Shown here one piece after another: positions 6,737 to 7,014 of a stretch of DNA of 7,014 nt. The translations under genes and the position numbers were made by a program. Source of the stretch: Candidatus Bathyarchaeota archaeon (GTDB taxonomy: Archaea > Thermoproteota > Bathyarchaeia > Bathyarchaeales > Bathyarchaeaceae); NCBI GenBank assembly GCA_003662715.1, contig QMYO01000082.1, positions 1-7,014 on the forward strand, given 5' to 3'. The notes below the pieces were generated by a model. That model saw only the letters and a list, made by a program, of their open reading frames with translations. It ran no database searches and was not told the origin of the DNA. Position 1 is the stretch's first letter, and the number at the start of each line of letters is the position of its first letter.

Positions 6737-6877
6737 CCTGGGTAAACCCTCTGTCATGGGTGGATGGAACATCCGCCTCTGTTGGGTCCGTCTGCATGGG
6801 CCCTTCTTAGAGGTTTCGGTGGGATTTTGACTCCGCTTTCATCATCGCCACTAAAGAAGACGGGAATTCAAGGAGAT

Positions 6878-6906
6878 AAGTTTTCCTAGCCGGTGGGAGG
6901 AAACTT
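6878..6906. repeat. Inverted repeat after the right-edge gene, possible terminator
   Basis: Arms AAGTTTTCCT (6878-6887) and AGGAAACTT (6898-6906) pair with one bulged base around a 10-nt GC-rich loop. The hairpin begins one base past the stop of the minus-strand partial gene and could mark its 3' end. Archaeal termination normally depends on T-tracts rather than hairpins, so it may instead protect the 3' end or be incidental. Confidence 0.4.
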
Positions 6907-6907
6907 T

Positions 6908-7014
6908 TCAAATTTCTTCGAGGTCTATTTCAAAAGCGCCTCCTGGATTTTCAAGTTCAAACTTGGTAATAATTTCTCGATGAATCTCTCCCAGAATGTC
7001 TATTTTTCTGCCCT
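6908..7014 (-). CDS. C-terminal end of an unidentified protein (partial)
   Basis: A minus-strand frame is open from the right window edge to TGA at 6910-6908, giving 34 codons. The visible tail runs GRKIDILGEIHREIITKFEL and then a Pro-Gly-Gly turn and an acidic end (DLEEI). Its amphipathic, well-mixed composition is typical of a folded soluble protein. I do not recognise the family, and the fragment is too short to assign. Its direction matches the leftward genes, but the structured-RNA region separates it from them, so co-transcription is unlikely. Confidence 0.6.
   Translation of the reverse strand, partial: GRKIDILGEIHREIITKFELENPGGAFEIDLEEI

Larger units (their letters stand above)
6619..6823 (+). 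ncRNA. Candidate two-domain structured RNA of unknown class
   Basis: This GC-rich block interrupts AT-rich surroundings and has no credible reading frame. Domain 1 (6619-6720) is closed by a perfect 10-bp helix, 6619-6628 with 6711-6720. Domain 2 (6721-6823) abuts it and is closed by a perfect 7-bp helix, 6721-6727 with 6817-6823. Inside domain 2 are hairpins 6731-6734/6739-6742, 6759-6766/6770-6777 and 6784-6791/6796-6803, plus a helix 6744-6752/6809-6816 with one bulged C. Inside domain 1 are hairpins 6648-6654/6659-6665 (one A-A mismatch) and 6672-6676/6684-6688. Three pairs in domain 2 (6761-6775, 6787-6800, 6790-6797) are G-U on the plus strand but A-C on the minus strand, which favours a plus-strand RNA. 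A GTGA tetraloop on the minus strand at 6658-6655 is a weaker counter-signal. I do not recognise SRP RNA, RNase P RNA, a tRNA or a known riboswitch. The ends are approximate. Confidence 0.6.

Noticed and set aside
6756..6830. Plus-strand 24-codon ATG frame inside the structured block
   Set aside because: It has no ribosome site, lies wholly within paired RNA elements and has no protein-like pattern.
6821..6836. Possible tRNA T-arm (GGA-TTTTGAC-TCC)
   Set aside because: The loop lacks the conserved TTC, and no acceptor, D or anticodon arms are found at the right distances.
6839..6846. Minus-strand GATGATGA resembling box C of a C/D guide RNA
   Set aside because: No CTGA box D or internal D'/C' pair occurs within the usual 50-70 nt downstream, so the C/D architecture is absent.
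6600..6850. Structured block as archaeal SRP RNA or RNase P RNA
   Set aside because: The SRP helix 8 signature (GGAA loop with an AGCAG side) and the RNase P GGAAGUCC / ACAGAA-GGCUUA pairing are not present in recognisable form. ACAGAGGGTTTACC on the minus strand is only a loose likeness. A covariance-model search would settle it.
1..7014. CRISPR arrays, insertion sequences, attachment sites
   Set aside because: No regularly spaced repeats, transposase genes, terminal inverted repeats or tRNA-linked duplications were seen.

Overview
The window looks like a moderately AT-rich archaeal genome fragment. The evidence is a family B DNA polymerase, an archaeal-type DnaG (toprim) protein, a small UPF0292-like toprim protein, an archaeal/eukaryal-type tyrosyl-tRNA synthetase and T-tract or TATA-like intergenic signals. 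The polymerase sequence style is closest, from memory, to Bathyarchaeia-like or other Thermoproteota lineages. That placement is inference and no search was run.

Layout. From 1 to 1746 (+) lies the 3' part of a family B DNA polymerase whose 5' end is outside the window. It converges on an archaeal dnaG (2885-1743, -), and the two stop codons overlap. Upstream of dnaG on the minus strand are a small toprim protein (3387-2974) and tyrS (4479-3394). These three genes run leftward as a probable tyrS-toprim-dnaG information-processing operon, with a TATA-like element just upstream of tyrS and possibly a second promoter before dnaG. Further upstream, also leftward, is a two-gene unit: a 45-residue single-pass membrane protein with a TTG start (6525-6388) and a membrane-anchored or secreted beta-propeller protein (6365-4578).

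From 6526 to 6907 there is no credible protein gene. This stretch holds a GC-rich, highly structured element (about 6619-6823) that I read as an undescribed structured RNA, probably on the plus strand. It has two adjacent domains of about 102 nt. Each is closed by a perfect helix, and the same GTGTCCCACG sequence lies at the end of each closing helix's 5' arm. This is the most interesting object in the window. At the right edge is the last 34 codons of an unidentified minus-strand gene (from 6908), followed by an inverted repeat.

Functionally, the left two thirds combine replication (PolB), primase/exosome-type RNA metabolism (DnaG) and translation (TyrRS). The right third is envelope-associated plus a candidate ncRNA. 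A second point of interest is the polymerase: its polymerisation motifs are intact, but the visible exonuclease motifs II and III are both altered.
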